A stretch of DNA of 6,789 bases from Candidatus Thioglobus sp. (lineage in GTDB: Bacteria; Pseudomonadota; Gammaproteobacteria; PS1; Thioglobaceae), in assembly GCA_003978285.1 (NCBI GenBank), contig QOAB01000097.1, positions 1 to 6,789 of the forward strand. The letters run 5' to 3'. Every line of letters starts with the position of its first letter. The first letter of the stretch is position 1. Positions 1 through 6,202 of the stretch are shown one piece after another. The notes beneath the pieces were generated by a model, which did no database searches, had not been told where the DNA came from, and saw only the letters and a list, made by a program, of their open reading frames with translations. A program made the translations under genes and the position numbers.

Positions 1-944
1 ATCCACATATAAGCACTAAACACACCCACCAAAACAACCCCTTCGAAGCGATTAATAATGTGTTTTTTGCTAAATTTATACGAAACGATGAACAGTAATA
101 CAGTCAGCAATAGCATGACTGGGTAGTCTCTACTTAAGACGTCTTCTGGCACATTAGAAGGGTGAATTAAGCCTGGTATAGCCAATACGGCAATAGTATT
201 AAAGAGGTTGGAGCCAATAATATTACCCACCACCATGTCAAATTGTTTTTTGAGTACGCTGCTGATTGAAACTGCTAATTCTGGCAGACTGGTACCAAGC
301 GCCACCACGGTTAAACCAATTACTAAGTCAGAGACATTAAAAAACTTAGCAATCTCGACACCACCATACACGACTAATTTTGCACTGGATATGAGTACCA
401 CTAAACTAATGAGTAGCATTACCCAAGTTTTACTGGTTTGACTTTTGTTTGTGGTGTGTTCAAGATCATCAAACTCGTGATGCTTTTTATTTTTTGATTC
501 TTTTAGTGTGTAGGCTAGAAATAAAACTAGCATCGACAGTAGAATAAGCCCATCAGTAAAATCAAGACGTCCATCACTTAACAACAAACCTGCGCAAAGC
601 GTGGCAACCATTAAGAAAATCCATTCCTTTTTTAAAATATCTCCACGTACTTCAATCGGTACAATGATAGCGCTAACACCTAGTACTAAAGCAATATTGA
701 AAATATTAGAACCAATGGCATTACCAATACTCAAGCCAGTGTTGCCCTCCCATGCAGCCAGTCCGGACACTAACATTTCTGGTGCAGAGGTACCAAAGCC
801 AAAGATAATAAGACCAATAATTAACGGTGAGACTTTAAAAATATTGGCAATTTTTGCGCCGTTATCGGTAAATTCGTCGGCACTCCAAATTAAAAGTGCA
901 AAACCTGATAAAAGAGCAATAATTGGTAGTAGAATGTCTGCCAT
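1..944 (-). CDS. Calcium/sodium antiporter, CaCA family (partial, C-terminus beyond window)
   Basis: Inner-membrane cation exchanger predicted to swap Ca2+ for Na+ (or H+). I translated 314 codons from ATG 944 to the window edge with no stop. The CaCA family is defined by two inverted alpha repeats, and both are clear. Repeat 1 has GTSAPE (residues 51-56) and GNAIGSNIFN (74-83). Repeat 2 has GTSLPE (217-222) and GNIIGSNLFN (240-249). The conserved acidic residues E56 and E222 and the asparagines are the expected ion ligands. The protein is strongly hydrophobic. A charged, His-containing cytoplasmic loop (about 149-172) separates the halves, as in YrbG/CaxA-type proteins. Only a short C-terminal tail should be missing, since the family is usually about 310-360 residues. 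No Shine-Dalgarno motif is evident upstream of the ATG. The gene is divergent from the next one. The fold is certain. The ion (Ca2+ or another cation) is inferred from the family. Confidence 0.93.
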   Translation of the reverse strand, partial: MADILLPIIALLSGFALLIWSADEFTDNGAKIANIFKVSPLIIGLIIFGFGTSAPEMLVSGLAAWEGNTGLSIGNAIGSNIFNIALVLGVSAIIVPIEVRGDILKKEWIFLMVATLCAGLLLSDGRLDFTDGLILLSMLVLFLAYTLKESKNKKHHEFDDLEHTTNKSQTSKTWVMLLISLVVLISSAKLVVYGGVEIAKFFNVSDLVIGLTVVALGTSLPELAVSISSVLKKQFDMVVGNIIGSNLFNTIAVLAIPGLIHPSNVPEDVLSRDYPVMLLLTVLLFIVSYKFSKKHIINRFEGVVLVGVFSAYMW

Positions 945-994
945 GTTTTATACACTATGTAATTTTTTACCTATTATAAATGGATTAGACCTCA
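945..994. promoter_or_regulatory. Divergent promoter region, antiporter / DUF72-like gene
   Basis: Only 50 bp separate the two start codons. On the minus strand a perfect TATAAT lies at 978-973. It would give a transcript start near 966 and a leader of about 22 nt for the antiporter. The matching -35 would fall inside the start of the plus-strand gene (about 996-1001) and is poor. On the plus strand TATTAT (972-977) or TATAAA (975-980) could serve as a -10, again without a convincing -35. The two promoters would overlap, so the genes would compete for polymerase. This is sequence resemblance only. Confidence 0.4.
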
Positions 995-1588
995 ATGAGT
1001 GAAACAGAATTTTTAATTGGTCGTAGCGGTTTAAATTTGCAAGATGATTTTTATCCAGACGACCTACCTGAAGAATGGCGATTTGACTATTACTCTACTT
1101 TATTTAAGACACTCTCTCTGCCGATTGATACTGATGAAGATTTGGATCAAATTTTTGAAGAGATAGAAGACACAGAAGAAGAATTTGAATTGGTTTTATC
1201 CATTAAGCAAGCGCAGCTAACAGACACACAGCAACTGGCGGCCTTACTTTCTGGGGTGGCTGATTATCAACAATATTTCACTTTATTTTGTGAACTTGAC
1301 CAAACACCTAAGCCTGAGGTGATGGCTTTATTGAAAAACTACCAAATCTGTTTTCAATCAACCAAAGCACTTGCGCTTGATTTAACAGCTGCTGTTGTGG
1401 TGGGTAAGCATTTATCATTCAATCAATATCCTGTTTTATATTCATCTGAGGTGTGGGATGAAAAACAAATGCGTGCTTATCTTGAAGAGGCATCAAGTTT
1501 GAATACAAAAACTTTACTCATTTGCAAGTTTGCAGAGAGTGAGGCATTGAATAAGGTTCGTATTATTGCAGAGTTATTAGGATTTTGA
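995..1588 (+). CDS. Uncharacterised protein with DUF72 (YecE)-like ends
   Basis: A 197-residue soluble protein with no signal peptide or membrane segment. The N-terminus (residues 7-40) follows the DUF72/YecE pattern of IG-x-SG, then FYP-x-x-LP, then YY-x-x-F; here IGRSG at 8-12, FYPDDLP at 19-25 and DYYSTLF at 31-37. The C-terminus (about 154-197) also matches that family's last helix-strand-helix. The protein is shorter than usual (DUF72 about 230-290). The family's central block around the avEfRh-SW motif is not recognisable, so it would be a reduced or diverged member. Residues 45-65 are very acidic (13 of 21 are Asp or Glu). DUF72 has a TIM-barrel fold and no firmly assigned reaction. 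The start is ATG 995: the in-frame ATG at 980 is stopped at once, and only a weak GGA (982-984) precedes the chosen start. The stop overlaps the hemD start, implying translational coupling. The family call is tentative; that it is a gene is much surer. Confidence 0.8.
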   Translation: MSETEFLIGRSGLNLQDDFYPDDLPEEWRFDYYSTLFKTLSLPIDTDEDLDQIFEEIEDTEEEFELVLSIKQAQLTDTQQLAALLSGVADYQQYFTLFCELDQTPKPEVMALLKNYQICFQSTKALALDLTAAVVVGKHLSFNQYPVLYSSEVWDEKQMRAYLEEASSLNTKTLLICKFAESEALNKVRIIAELLGF

Positions 1589-2313
1589 ATGTTTTATTAA
1601 CACGGCCATTTAGCCAGGTTAAGCCGTTAGAGACTTTGGTCAATGAGCGCGGACATCAAGCACTTTTATTCCCCACTCTAAGAATTGAAGCTTTAAAGAG
1701 TGCACCTTTAAAAGAGCGTTACGATGTGGTGATTTTTATTAGCGTTAATGCGGTGGAGTATGGCTTAGAAGCCTTGAGTTCTTTAGAACATCGCCATAAT
1801 CAAATTTTTGCAGTCGGTGCGGCAACGGCAAAAAAGCTAAGTGATCATGGTTTTAAAGTGGATGCTTTCCCACAAACCAAAGCCTCCAGTGAATCATTAC
1901 TAGCAATGCCTGAAGTGAAGGAGTTATCAGATAAAGATGTTTTAATATTTCGAGGCAAGGGCGGTCGAGAAACTTTAAGAGAAGGTTTAGGGAAAAATAA
2001 TATTGTTGAATATATTGAAGTATATGAGCGCACCCAATGTAAAGTTGTGCCTCTTCATCAAGCTTCATTAACTCAATTTTTACAAAGTGACCAAGGTATT
2101 ATCACTATCACCAGTGTGGAAAATTTATCAACCTTGATGTCAATGGTTGAACAAATGGATGTTAAGGCACTTCAGTCTATCAAGCAATATCCGTTAGTGG
2201 TGTTGAGCGATCGAATCAAAACTTACGCACAGTCAGTTGGTTTTTATAAGGTTGAAGTTGCACCACAAACCAGTGACGAAGGGCTTATGCAGGCCATTGA
2301 ATTTATTTTATAA
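1585..2313 (+). CDS. hemD: Uroporphyrinogen-III synthase
   Basis: Cyclises hydroxymethylbilane to uroporphyrinogen III with inversion of ring D. This is the branch intermediate for haem, sirohaem and cobalamin, and it is made in the cytoplasm. The length of 242 residues is normal. Family landmarks in order: LLTRP (4-8), FISVNAV (51-57, usually FTSxNAV), VGAATA (77-82), IFRGKGGRETL (121-131), VYERT (146-150), ITSVENL (175-181), the S-x-R segment LSDRIKTYA (207-215) and DEGLMQAI (231-238). These span both lobes of the two-domain fold. The start is TTG at 1585: it gives the canonical MNVLLTRP, and the nearby ATG at 1589 is out of frame and stops after three codons. The TTGA overlap with the upstream stop indicates coupling, with TAGGA (1578-1582) unusually close. 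hemC, often next to hemD, is not upstream here, and no hemX follows. Confidence 0.95.
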   Translation: MNVLLTRPFSQVKPLETLVNERGHQALLFPTLRIEALKSAPLKERYDVVIFISVNAVEYGLEALSSLEHRHNQIFAVGAATAKKLSDHGFKVDAFPQTKASSESLLAMPEVKELSDKDVLIFRGKGGRETLREGLGKNNIVEYIEVYERTQCKVVPLHQASLTQFLQSDQGIITITSVENLSTLMSMVEQMDVKALQSIKQYPLVVLSDRIKTYAQSVGFYKVEVAPQTSDEGLMQAIEFIL

Positions 2314-2326
2314 AACACTAATACAC

Positions 2327-2355
2327 TTGACAAATGAGTAAAACCTAGTTATTTT
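2327..2355 (+). promoter_or_regulatory. Sigma70-type promoter for the helix-turn-helix gene
   Basis: A consensus -35 TTGACA (2327-2332) is followed by an exact 17-bp spacer and a -10 of TATTTT (2350-2355, four of six matches). Transcription would start near 2362, leaving a leader of about 28 nt that contains a run of nine T (2371-2379) and then the ribosome site. It is the best -35 I found in any gap of the window. It suggests that the downstream gene is not merely read through from hemD. Confidence 0.55.
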
Positions 2356-2379
2356 GTAAACTATAGCTTATTTTTTTTT

Positions 2380-2385
2380 GGGAGA
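2380..2385 (+). promoter_or_regulatory. Ribosome binding site that sets the helix-turn-helix gene start
   Basis: GGGAGA (2380-2385), continuing as GGGAGAG to 2386, precedes ATG 2390 by a few bases. The in-frame TTG at 2378 would overlap this site, so the ATG is the preferred start. Confidence 0.65.
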
Positions 2386-2389
2386 GAAG

Positions 2390-2824
2390 ATGGTTAAGTT
2401 AAGCGTGTCAAAGGCGGCACGAATGCTGGGTATTAGTCGTTTTGATATTCAGATGCAAATCAATAGTGGTAAATTGCAAACACACGAAGGCTATGTCACA
2501 ACGGACAGTTTAAGATTGGCCTATCCAAATGCTAATTTAAATTCTGAACAAGATAAGCGCATTCAAAAAATGCAACAAATTAAAGACAATGCTATTTATA
2601 AAACAGGCTCTGTTGACACTGCGCATGCAGAAAATGAAAAAGCTTATATTAGTGCGATTGCTGTTTTAAAGTCTAGAATCTATAAAGAGGAAGTTAAAAA
2701 CCAGCATTATGAGCATGTTTTCGCAGAATTAAGCGAAAGACTGATTGTTCTTGAGGAGCTTTGCCACTCTGAAAATAAAGAATACTTGCACAAAATTCAA
2801 GAATGGGTTGGCAAACAACACTAA
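2390..2824 (+). CDS. Small helix-turn-helix protein with helical C-terminal tail, function unknown
   Basis: A 144-residue protein that I do not recognise as a named gene. Residues 4-45 look like a MerR/excisionase-type helix-turn-helix: VSKAARMLGIS is a typical first helix and turn, followed by a second helix with INSGKL, a small wing (HEGYVTTD) and a third helix ending in YP. Residues about 52-68 are basic and polar. Residues about 80-130 are rich in Glu, Lys and Ala and should form a long helix or coiled coil (ENEKAYISAIAVLKSRIYKE, then LSERLIVLEEL). This fits a DNA-binding head with a dimerising tail, but a non-DNA role (for example an adaptor) is also possible. One cysteine (C125) and no metal motif are present. 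It has its own promoter and a strong ribosome site. Its stop overlaps the stop of convergent metF by four bases. The start ATG was chosen over the upstream TTG 2378. Existence is well supported; function is open. Confidence 0.82.
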   Translation: MVKLSVSKAARMLGISRFDIQMQINSGKLQTHEGYVTTDSLRLAYPNANLNSEQDKRIQKMQQIKDNAIYKTGSVDTAHAENEKAYISAIAVLKSRIYKEEVKNQHYEHVFAELSERLIVLEELCHSENKEYLHKIQEWVGKQH

Positions 2825-3642
2825 AGCAGATGTTTAGCGATTGATAGTGATGGCTCAGTTCGATTCATTGAGTAAAAATGAAAGCTATCAACCCCTTGAT
2901 CTTTAAGAGTTTGGCATAGATTAGACACCACTTCCGTTCCAAACAGAGTTAAAGAGGTCAAATCATTTTCATAAAGTTTAAGTCTTTCCAAGATCCACTT
3001 CGGAATCTCTGCGCCACACATATTAGAAAATCTAAGTAATTGTGTGTGGTTGGTAATTGGCATAATGCCCGGTGTAATCGGCACATCAATACCGAGTTTT
3101 TGAGCGTCATCTCGAAATCTAAAATACGCATCTGCATTATAAAAGTACTGAGTAATGGCGGCATCTGCACCGGCTTTTACTTTGTTCGCAAAGTGCTCAA
3201 GATCGGTTTGAATATTTTTGGCTTGTGGGTGCATTTCAGGGTAGGCAGCCACTTCAATGTGAAAATGGTCATTGTACTCAGATTTAATAAATTCAACCAA
3301 TTCGTTGGCATAATGAAAATCACCAATATCACGCACACCTGATGGGATATCGCCTCGTAGCGCAACCAACCGATTAATATCAGCAGCCTTGTACTGATCG
3401 AGTAGCTCGATAATTTTTGCTTTTTCGGAGTCAATGCAAGATAAATGCGGTGCCGCTGAAACACTGTCGTTTGCTTGAATGTCTAATACGGTTTCGAGTG
3501 TGGCGTCCTGAGTTGATCCGCCAGCACCAAAAGTTACTGAAAAATATTCAGGGTTAATTGTGCTTAATTCTTGTCGAACTTGCGCTAAAGTTTGTTTGCC
3601 TTTATCAGTTCTTGGTGGGAAAAATTCAAAACTTGTTTTCAT
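2821..3642 (-). CDS. metF: 5,10-methylenetetrahydrofolate reductase
   Basis: FAD enzyme that reduces 5,10-methylene-THF to 5-methyl-THF using NADH, supplying the methyl group for methionine synthase. It is a cytoplasmic TIM barrel. The 273 residues match the compact bacterial form, without the SAM-binding regulatory domain of eukaryotic MTHFR. Visible motifs: SFEFFPPRT (4-12) with catalytic Glu6, VTFGAGGST (36-44), PHLSC (65-69), LRGD (95-98) with flavin/folate Asp98, AAYPEMHP (132-139), ITQYFYN (163-169) with folate-contacting Gln165, and PGIMPI (191-196). The residue roles are taken from the E. coli enzyme by motif alignment (E28, D120, Q183). Start ATG 3642 is preceded on its strand by AAAGGA only two bases away, a close but usable ribosome site. 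It is a single-gene unit with no met neighbour, convergent with the helix-turn-helix gene and divergent from infA. Confidence 0.97.
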   Translation of the reverse strand: MKTSFEFFPPRTDKGKQTLAQVRQELSTINPEYFSVTFGAGGSTQDATLETVLDIQANDSVSAAPHLSCIDSEKAKIIELLDQYKAADINRLVALRGDIPSGVRDIGDFHYANELVEFIKSEYNDHFHIEVAAYPEMHPQAKNIQTDLEHFANKVKAGADAAITQYFYNADAYFRFRDDAQKLGIDVPITPGIMPITNHTQLLRFSNMCGAEIPKWILERLKLYENDLTSLTLFGTEVVSNLCQTLKDQGVDSFHFYSMNRTEPSLSIAKHLL

Positions 3643-3777
3643 CGTCCTTTAACGTTGGCTAAAAATAGGCTAATTATAGCTTATTTCAATAATGCGGTAG
3701 GCTTTCCCTTTTTATGCTAAACCCATTGTAATCGGGTAAAATAATCCCATTTACCAAGTTGAGATAAAGACAAAACA
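3643..3777. promoter_or_regulatory. Divergent control region, metF / infA
   Basis: This 135-bp gap has no gene. For metF a perfect TATAAT sits at 3678-3673 on the minus strand, about 31 bp upstream of the ATG. The hexamer 17 bp further up (CCTACC) is a poor -35, so activation by a regulator is possible. For infA the best -10-like hexamer is TAAAAT (3737-3742, five of six) without a good -35. A short inverted pair, GGTAAA (3735-3740) and TTTACC (3750-3755), surrounds its expected start. I see neither tandem met boxes (AGACGTCT) nor an obvious TGAA-N5-TTCA MetR site. Confidence 0.4.
3663..3686. repeat. Inverted repeat overlapping the metF -10
   Basis: Two 10-base arms (3663-3672 and 3677-3686) flank ATTA. 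Nine positions are Watson-Crick pairs and one is G-T (3668/3681). The arms read AAATAGGCTA and TAGCTTATTT. The dyad covers the putative metF TATAAT, so it could be a repressor operator. On the minus strand it is flanked by an A-rich stretch and then TTTTT, so a weak hairpin terminator or attenuator in a longer metF leader is the alternative. Confidence 0.5.
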
Positions 3778-3996
3778 ATGTCAAAAAGTGATTATATTGA
3801 GTTAGAAGGTGTAGTTAAAGAAAAGCTACCTAATACAACATTTACCGTTGAGTTAGAAAATGGCCATAGCGTATTAGCCCATATTTCTGGAAAGATTCGC
3901 AAGCACTATATTCGTATATTACCAGGTGATAGGGTGACAGTAGAAATGACACCTTATGATTTAACCAAAGGAAGAATTACCTTTAGACACAAGTAA
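3778..3996 (+). CDS. infA: Translation initiation factor IF-1
   Basis: Binds the A site of the 30S subunit and works with IF-2 and IF-3 in start-codon selection. The 72 residues are the standard length and form a single S1/OB-fold domain. Signature stretches are [14 protein letters not shown] (17-30), [15 protein letters not shown] (34-48), [14 protein letters not shown] (49-62) and the basic tail KGRITFRHK (64-72). The only oddity is Pro in PGDRV, where Thr or Pro both occur in homologues. No clear Shine-Dalgarno lies just upstream; the leader is A-rich (AAAGACAAAACA). It is followed after six bases by tRNA-Leu with no terminator between, so the two may share a transcript. metF lies divergent upstream. 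Confidence 0.98.
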   Translation: MSKSDYIELEGVVKEKLPNTTFTVELENGHSVLAHISGKIRKHYIRILPGDRVTVEMTPYDLTKGRITFRHK

Positions 3997-4002
3997 GATA
4001 TT

Positions 4003-4087
4003 GCCGATGTGGTGGAATTGGTAGACACGCCGGATTCAAAATCCGGTTCTTCACGGAGTGACGGTTCGACCCCGTCCATCGGTACCA
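4003..4087 (+). tRNA. tRNA-Leu, anticodon CAA (reads UUG)
   Basis: An 85-nt class II tRNA with encoded CCA. The acceptor stem is GCCGATG (4003-4009) with CATCGGT (4077-4083), including a terminal G-U pair; discriminator A 4084; CCA 4085-4087. The D region is GGTGGAATTGGTAGAC. The anticodon stem is CCGGA (4030-4034)/TCCGG (4042-4046), with loop TTCAAAA and anticodon CAA at 4037-4039. The long variable arm (4047-4059, 13 nt) is typical of Leu. The T stem is GACGG/CCGTC (4060-4064, 4072-4076) with loop TTCGACC. It lies 6 nt after infA and 23 nt before oadG. Confidence 0.97.
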
Positions 4088-4110
4088 AATTAATACAATA
4101 AAACAATAAT

Positions 4111-4359
4111 ATGGAACAACAAACAGATCTTATCGCAGAAGCAATCAATCTGACTATGTTTGGCATGGGTTTTGTATTCTTGTTCTTGACTTTATTGGTG
4201 TTTGTGACCAAGTTAATGTCAATTGTTATCCAAAAAATGAACAAGCAGTCGCAAGATGATGATACTCATCATGATGATCATTTAAGCTTAAAAGACGAAC
4301 TAGATGAAGAGACTAAGTTTGTGATTGAACAAGCGATTAAAATGCATAGGGGCGCATAA
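4111..4359 (+). CDS. oadG: Oxaloacetate decarboxylase gamma chain
   Basis: Small membrane subunit that joins OadA to OadB in the Na+ pump. The 82 residues match the family (about 80-90). One transmembrane helix spans about residues 13-40 ([15 protein letters not shown]), preceded by a short N-terminus. A polar, acidic cytoplasmic tail follows and ends in a helix with IKMHRGA, comparable to the family's C-terminal AAI-x-x-HR. In characterised homologues acidic and His residues of this tail bind Zn2+ and contact OadA. Here the tail also carries DDDTHHDDH (49-57), a possible extra metal site. The start ATG 4111 has no Shine-Dalgarno; the leader after the tRNA is AATTAATACAATAAAACAAT-like. The gene ends 4 nt before oadA, so the two should be translated together. 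Sequence identity in this family is low, so the call rests on length, topology, the C-terminus and the oadA/oadB neighbours. Confidence 0.9.
   Translation: MEQQTDLIAEAINLTMFGMGFVFLFLTLLVFVTKLMSIVIQKMNKQSQDDDTHHDDHLSLKDELDEETKFVIEQAIKMHRGA
4348..4352 (+). promoter_or_regulatory. Ribosome binding site for oadA inside the oadG end
   Basis: AGGGG (4348-4352) lies 11 nt before ATG 4364, inside the last codons of oadG. It supports ATG 4364 rather than the in-frame TTG 4325, which would read through the end of oadG. Confidence 0.5.
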
Positions 4360-4363
4360 AGCA

Positions 4364-6196
4364 ATGCTAAATTTTTTAAAAAATATAACAAAAAAACCAG
4401 GTAAGGCGCAAGGCAAGAAAGTAGAGATTACTGAGCTTGTTTTTAGAGATGCGCATCAGTCATTATTCGCAACCCGTATGCGTATTGATGACATGCTGCC
4501 AATTGCAGATAAACTGGATAAGATTGGCTACTGGTCTATGGAATCATGGGGTGGCGCAACGTTTGATTCTTGTATTCGATATTTAGGTGAAGATCCTTGG
4601 GATAGGATTCGTGAAATTAAAGCGGTGATGCCAAACACGCCTCAGCAAATGTTGTTGAGAGGGCAAAATTTATTAGGTTATCGCCACTATAGTGATGACG
4701 TGGTGCGTAAATTCGTTGATCGTTGTGTTGAAAATGGCGTGAATGTTTTCCGTATCTTTGATGCAATGAACGACATACGTAATCTGAAAACAGCTACTGA
4801 TCAAACCATTAAATTAGGTCAGCATGCACAAGGCACAATTTCTTATACCGTGAGTCCGGTGCATAACATGCAAACTTGGATTGACATGGCGAAAGCCATC
4901 GAAGACATGGGTGCGCACTCGCTTTGTATTAAAGACATGGCGGGTTTATTACAGCCTTATGTTGCTTACGATTTAGTTAAAGAATTAAAAGCGGTGGTTG
5001 ATATTCCAATCCAACTACATGCACATGCTACTACCGGTCTTTCGACAGCCAGTATTATCAAAGCAGTTGAGGCGGGGATCGATCGAGTCGATACAGCCAT
5101 TGGCTCTATGAGTATGACTTACGGTCATTCAGCGACTAATTCAATTGTTTCTATTTTGAATAATAGCCCTAGAAAAACAGGTCTAGATCTAGAAAAACTA
5201 GAAGAAATTGACGCTTATTTCCGACCGATTCGCTGCAAGTACGCGAAATTTGAAGGCTCACTTAGAGGTGTCGATTCACGCATCTTACTTTCACAAGTAC
5301 CAGGTGGCATGTTAACCAACATGGAAAACCAGCTTCGTGAACAAAATGCATCGGATAAAATTGATGAAGTAATGGCTGAGATTCCACGCGTACGTAAAGA
5401 TTTAGGTTATATTCCATTAGTAACGCCAACCTCGCAAATTGTAGGCACTCAAGCGGTATTGAATGTATTAACAGGTGAGCGTTATAAAACGGTTACTAAA
5501 GAATCGGCCGGTATTTTAAAAGGCGAATATGGTGCGACACCAGCACCAGTTGACCAAGCATTGCAAGCTAAAGTTTTAGAAGGTGAGGAGCCAATTAGTT
5601 GTCGCCCAGCTGACAATATTGCGCCAGAAATGCACATTCTTGAGCAAGAGTTTGACACCATTGTGTCTGATAAAGGCATTACTTTAGCTAATGATAAAAT
5701 TGATGATTTATTGACTTATGCACTTTTCCCACAAGTAGGTATTTCATTTTTAGAAAATCGCAATAATCCTGATTTCTTTGAGCCAATACCACAAGTGAGT
5801 GATACTTGTACGAAGCCGGAGAGTGAAGAAGGAACTTACACGGTTTCATTTAAAGGCACTTCTTACACTGTTGAGGTTTCTGCTGGCGGTGATGTTACTT
5901 CAATGAAAGCATCATCCGATACTACACCAACACCAGCAGCATCTGCTGAAAAAGAGATTGTTGCAGAAGCGCCAACCAGTGGTGGTGAAGCGGTTGGTGC
6001 ACCACTCTCCGGCAATATCTGGAAAGTCATGGTGTCGTTAAATCAAAAAGTGAATGAAGGCGATGTTTTGGTTATTTTAGAAGCCATGAAAATGGAAACC
6101 GAAATTAGAGCAGCCCGAGGCGGTGTGGTTACTGATATCAGCGTTAAAGAAGGTGATTCGGTAACGGTAGGACAAACTTTATTAACACTCGCATAA
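4364..6196 (+). CDS. oadA: Oxaloacetate decarboxylase alpha chain (carboxyltransferase + biotin carrier)
   Basis: Cytoplasmic, biotin-containing subunit: it transfers the C4 carboxyl of oxaloacetate to biotin, giving pyruvate. The 610 residues are slightly longer than usual (about 590-600). The carboxyltransferase barrel has RDAHQS (28-33, metal-binding Asp29), GGATFDS (63-69), LLRGQN (97-102), FRIFDAMND (129-137), IKDMAG (189-194, active-site Lys190) and LHAHATTG (218-225, metal ligands His219 and His221). [10 protein letters not shown] (249-258) and QVPGGMLTN (311-319) are typical of OadA. A conserved PYC/OadA domain (about 285-475) follows, then a short Pro/Ala/Ser linker (about 512-545) and a biotinyl domain with EAMKMETE (573-580). 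Biotin would be on Lys576, 34 residues from the end. The start at ATG 4364 gives a Lys-rich extension of about 20 residues before the usual N-terminus. PycB and methylmalonyl-CoA decarboxylase are relatives, but oadG and oadB settle the call. Confidence 0.96.
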   Translation: MLNFLKNITKKPGKAQGKKVEITELVFRDAHQSLFATRMRIDDMLPIADKLDKIGYWSMESWGGATFDSCIRYLGEDPWDRIREIKAVMPNTPQQMLLRGQNLLGYRHYSDDVVRKFVDRCVENGVNVFRIFDAMNDIRNLKTATDQTIKLGQHAQGTISYTVSPVHNMQTWIDMAKAIEDMGAHSLCIKDMAGLLQPYVAYDLVKELKAVVDIPIQLHAHATTGLSTASIIKAVEAGIDRVDTAIGSMSMTYGHSATNSIVSILNNSPRKTGLDLEKLEEIDAYFRPIRCKYAKFEGSLRGVDSRILLSQVPGGMLTNMENQLREQNASDKIDEVMAEIPRVRKDLGYIPLVTPTSQIVGTQAVLNVLTGERYKTVTKESAGILKGEYGATPAPVDQALQAKVLEGEEPISCRPADNIAPEMHILEQEFDTIVSDKGITLANDKIDDLLTYALFPQVGISFLENRNNPDFFEPIPQVSDTCTKPESEEGTYTVSFKGTSYTVEVSAGGDVTSMKASSDTTPTPAASAEKEIVAEAPTSGGEAVGAPLSGNIWKVMVSLNQKVNEGDVLVILEAMKMETEIRAARGGVVTDISVKEGDSVTVGQTLLTLA

Positions 6197-6202
6197 TTTA
6201 GT

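Noticed and set aside
137..146. AAGACGTCTT, resembling a single MetJ box
   Set aside because: It is a lone 10-bp palindrome inside antiporter coding sequence, not tandem and far from metF; most likely chance.
208..441. Plus-strand open frame of 77 residues
   Set aside because: It lies antisense to the second alpha repeat of the antiporter, has low-complexity Ser/Thr composition and no ribosome site; a shadow frame.
601..1002. Plus-strand open frame of 133 residues starting on GTG
   Set aside because: It is antisense to the antiporter's first half and crosses into the divergent gap; the minus-strand frame carries the CaCA motifs.
2343..2379. Possible hemD terminator: CTAGTT / AACTATAG hairpin followed by T9
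   Set aside because: The stem is short, A/T-rich and needs a two-base bulge; it also overlaps the -10 of a better-supported promoter. The T run alone is not enough.
3040..3464. Frames on both strands inside metF
   Set aside because: They overlap well-conserved metF coding sequence in other frames and show no recognisable domain.
4003..4087. tRNA-Leu as an integration (att) site
   Set aside because: No integrase, no repeat of the tRNA 3' end elsewhere in the window, and the downstream oad genes look like ordinary chromosomal genes.
3954..4244. Minus-strand frame of 96 residues covering the tRNA
   Set aside because: It is the reverse reading of tRNA-Leu; the VPMDGVEPS-like string is a familiar artefact of tRNA antisense translation.
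5482..5679. Minus-strand frame inside oadA
   Set aside because: Antisense shadow of the conserved carboxyltransferase C-terminal region.
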